Shown in pieces: positions 63,901 to 64,000 of a DNA stretch of 64,000 bases (positions within the stretch are counted from its first letter, which is position 1; each line of letters starts with the position of its first letter). Location: assembly GCF_022965805.1 (NCBI RefSeq), contig NC_133105.1, positions 25,767,208 through 25,831,207 of the forward strand, written 5' to 3'. The position numbers were made by a program, and so were the translations under genes. The notes beneath the pieces were generated by a model. That model was not told the DNA's origin, did no database searches, and was given only the letters and a program-made list of their open reading frames with translations. This stretch comes from Primulina eburnea. Taxonomy: Eukaryota; Streptophyta; Magnoliopsida; Lamiales; Gesneriaceae.

Positions 63901-64000
63901 CTTTCGCAAAGAAAATATGATTCAGAAGAAATTACATGCCTGATACCATGTTAAGGTGAAGATATATCACCATTGAAGTGATAAACAAAAGCTTTCAATA
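60960..64000 (-). mobile_element. Ty1/copia element, internally deleted (no reverse transcriptase), running off the window
   Basis: On the minus strand the primer-binding site TGGTATCAG lies at about 63946-63954, right after an LTR end TTCACCTTAACA that continues beyond the window. A broken gag with a PLYLYPSDTPG-like start lies at about 63860, a zinc knuckle CKNYNYPGHTKDNC at about 63130-63165, and the protease loop WILDSGANTH at about 62800. Integrase fragments follow (LWHKSFGNLSF, then PQRNGLVERKHA at about 62015), then the post-integrase segment to about 61810. RNase H begins after that (TRPDICFVVQQLSQFMHSP; SRSSANAEYRSMASATCE). The whole RT with its YVDD box is absent between about 61810 and 61760. 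No 3' LTR is seen at the low-coordinate end. Many stops. Confidence 0.85.

Overview
This window is nuclear DNA of a flowering plant, most likely a eudicot. The supports are long AT-rich intergenic stretches, GT-AG intron-split genes with closest family resemblance to plant proteins (mitochondrial fumarase, zeta-type phospholipase D, a DCD-domain N-rich protein), and Ty1/copia, Ty3/gypsy, Mutator-like, hAT-like, TRIM (Cassandra) and MITE elements. The species cannot be fixed from the sequence. Gene models were built by hand from splice signals and reading-frame continuity.

Layout. (1) 1-3429: 3' end of a decayed Ty1/copia element with a ~2.2 kb 3' LTR. It sits inside (2) 3430-13340: a minus-strand Ty3/gypsy element of the Tat type (dual RNase H) that carries, antisense between pol and its missing 3' LTR, a spliced gene resembling the plant mobile domain family. 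Two unusual repeat fields lie between that gene and pol. (3) 14178-18297: a FAR1-like Mutator element with ~235 bp terminal inverted repeats, inserted in a TA microsatellite. (4) 18597-19362: a Tourist-like MITE and a GTGAGAC-type MITE. (5) 20382-23160: an intact NRP/DCD gene on the minus strand, including one GC-AG intron. (6) 23685-41133: the most striking region, one Mutator-like element bounded by degenerate but colinear terminal inverted repeats and a perfect 9-bp target duplication. It carries a broken MuDR-type transposase, a small zf-GRF membrane protein, a minisatellite and a Ulp1-type SUMO-protease gene. Three younger insertions are nested in it: a Cassandra solo LTR, a 3.4 kb solo LTR that splits a ULP exon, and a very young gag-only LTR element (TR-GAG) in its right terminus, each with its own 5-bp target duplication. 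(7) 41190-41870: a hAT-like MITE. (8) 42278-50491: a complete 17-exon mitochondrial fumarase gene on the minus strand with non-autonomous hAT-like insertions in two introns. (9) 50641-51081: a GTGAGAC MITE and a hairpin MITE between TA tracts. (10) 51144-56644: a nearly complete but mutated plus-strand Ty1/copia element with short LTRs. (11) 57754-60484: the last seven exons of a phospholipase D zeta gene on the minus strand. (12) about 60960 to the window end: a minus-strand Ty1/copia copy that has lost its reverse transcriptase, presumably lying in a PLD intron.

The host genes (NRP, FUM1, PLD zeta) are functionally unrelated. They are islands in a region shaped by nested transposition, and the order of events can be read from the nesting and target duplications.
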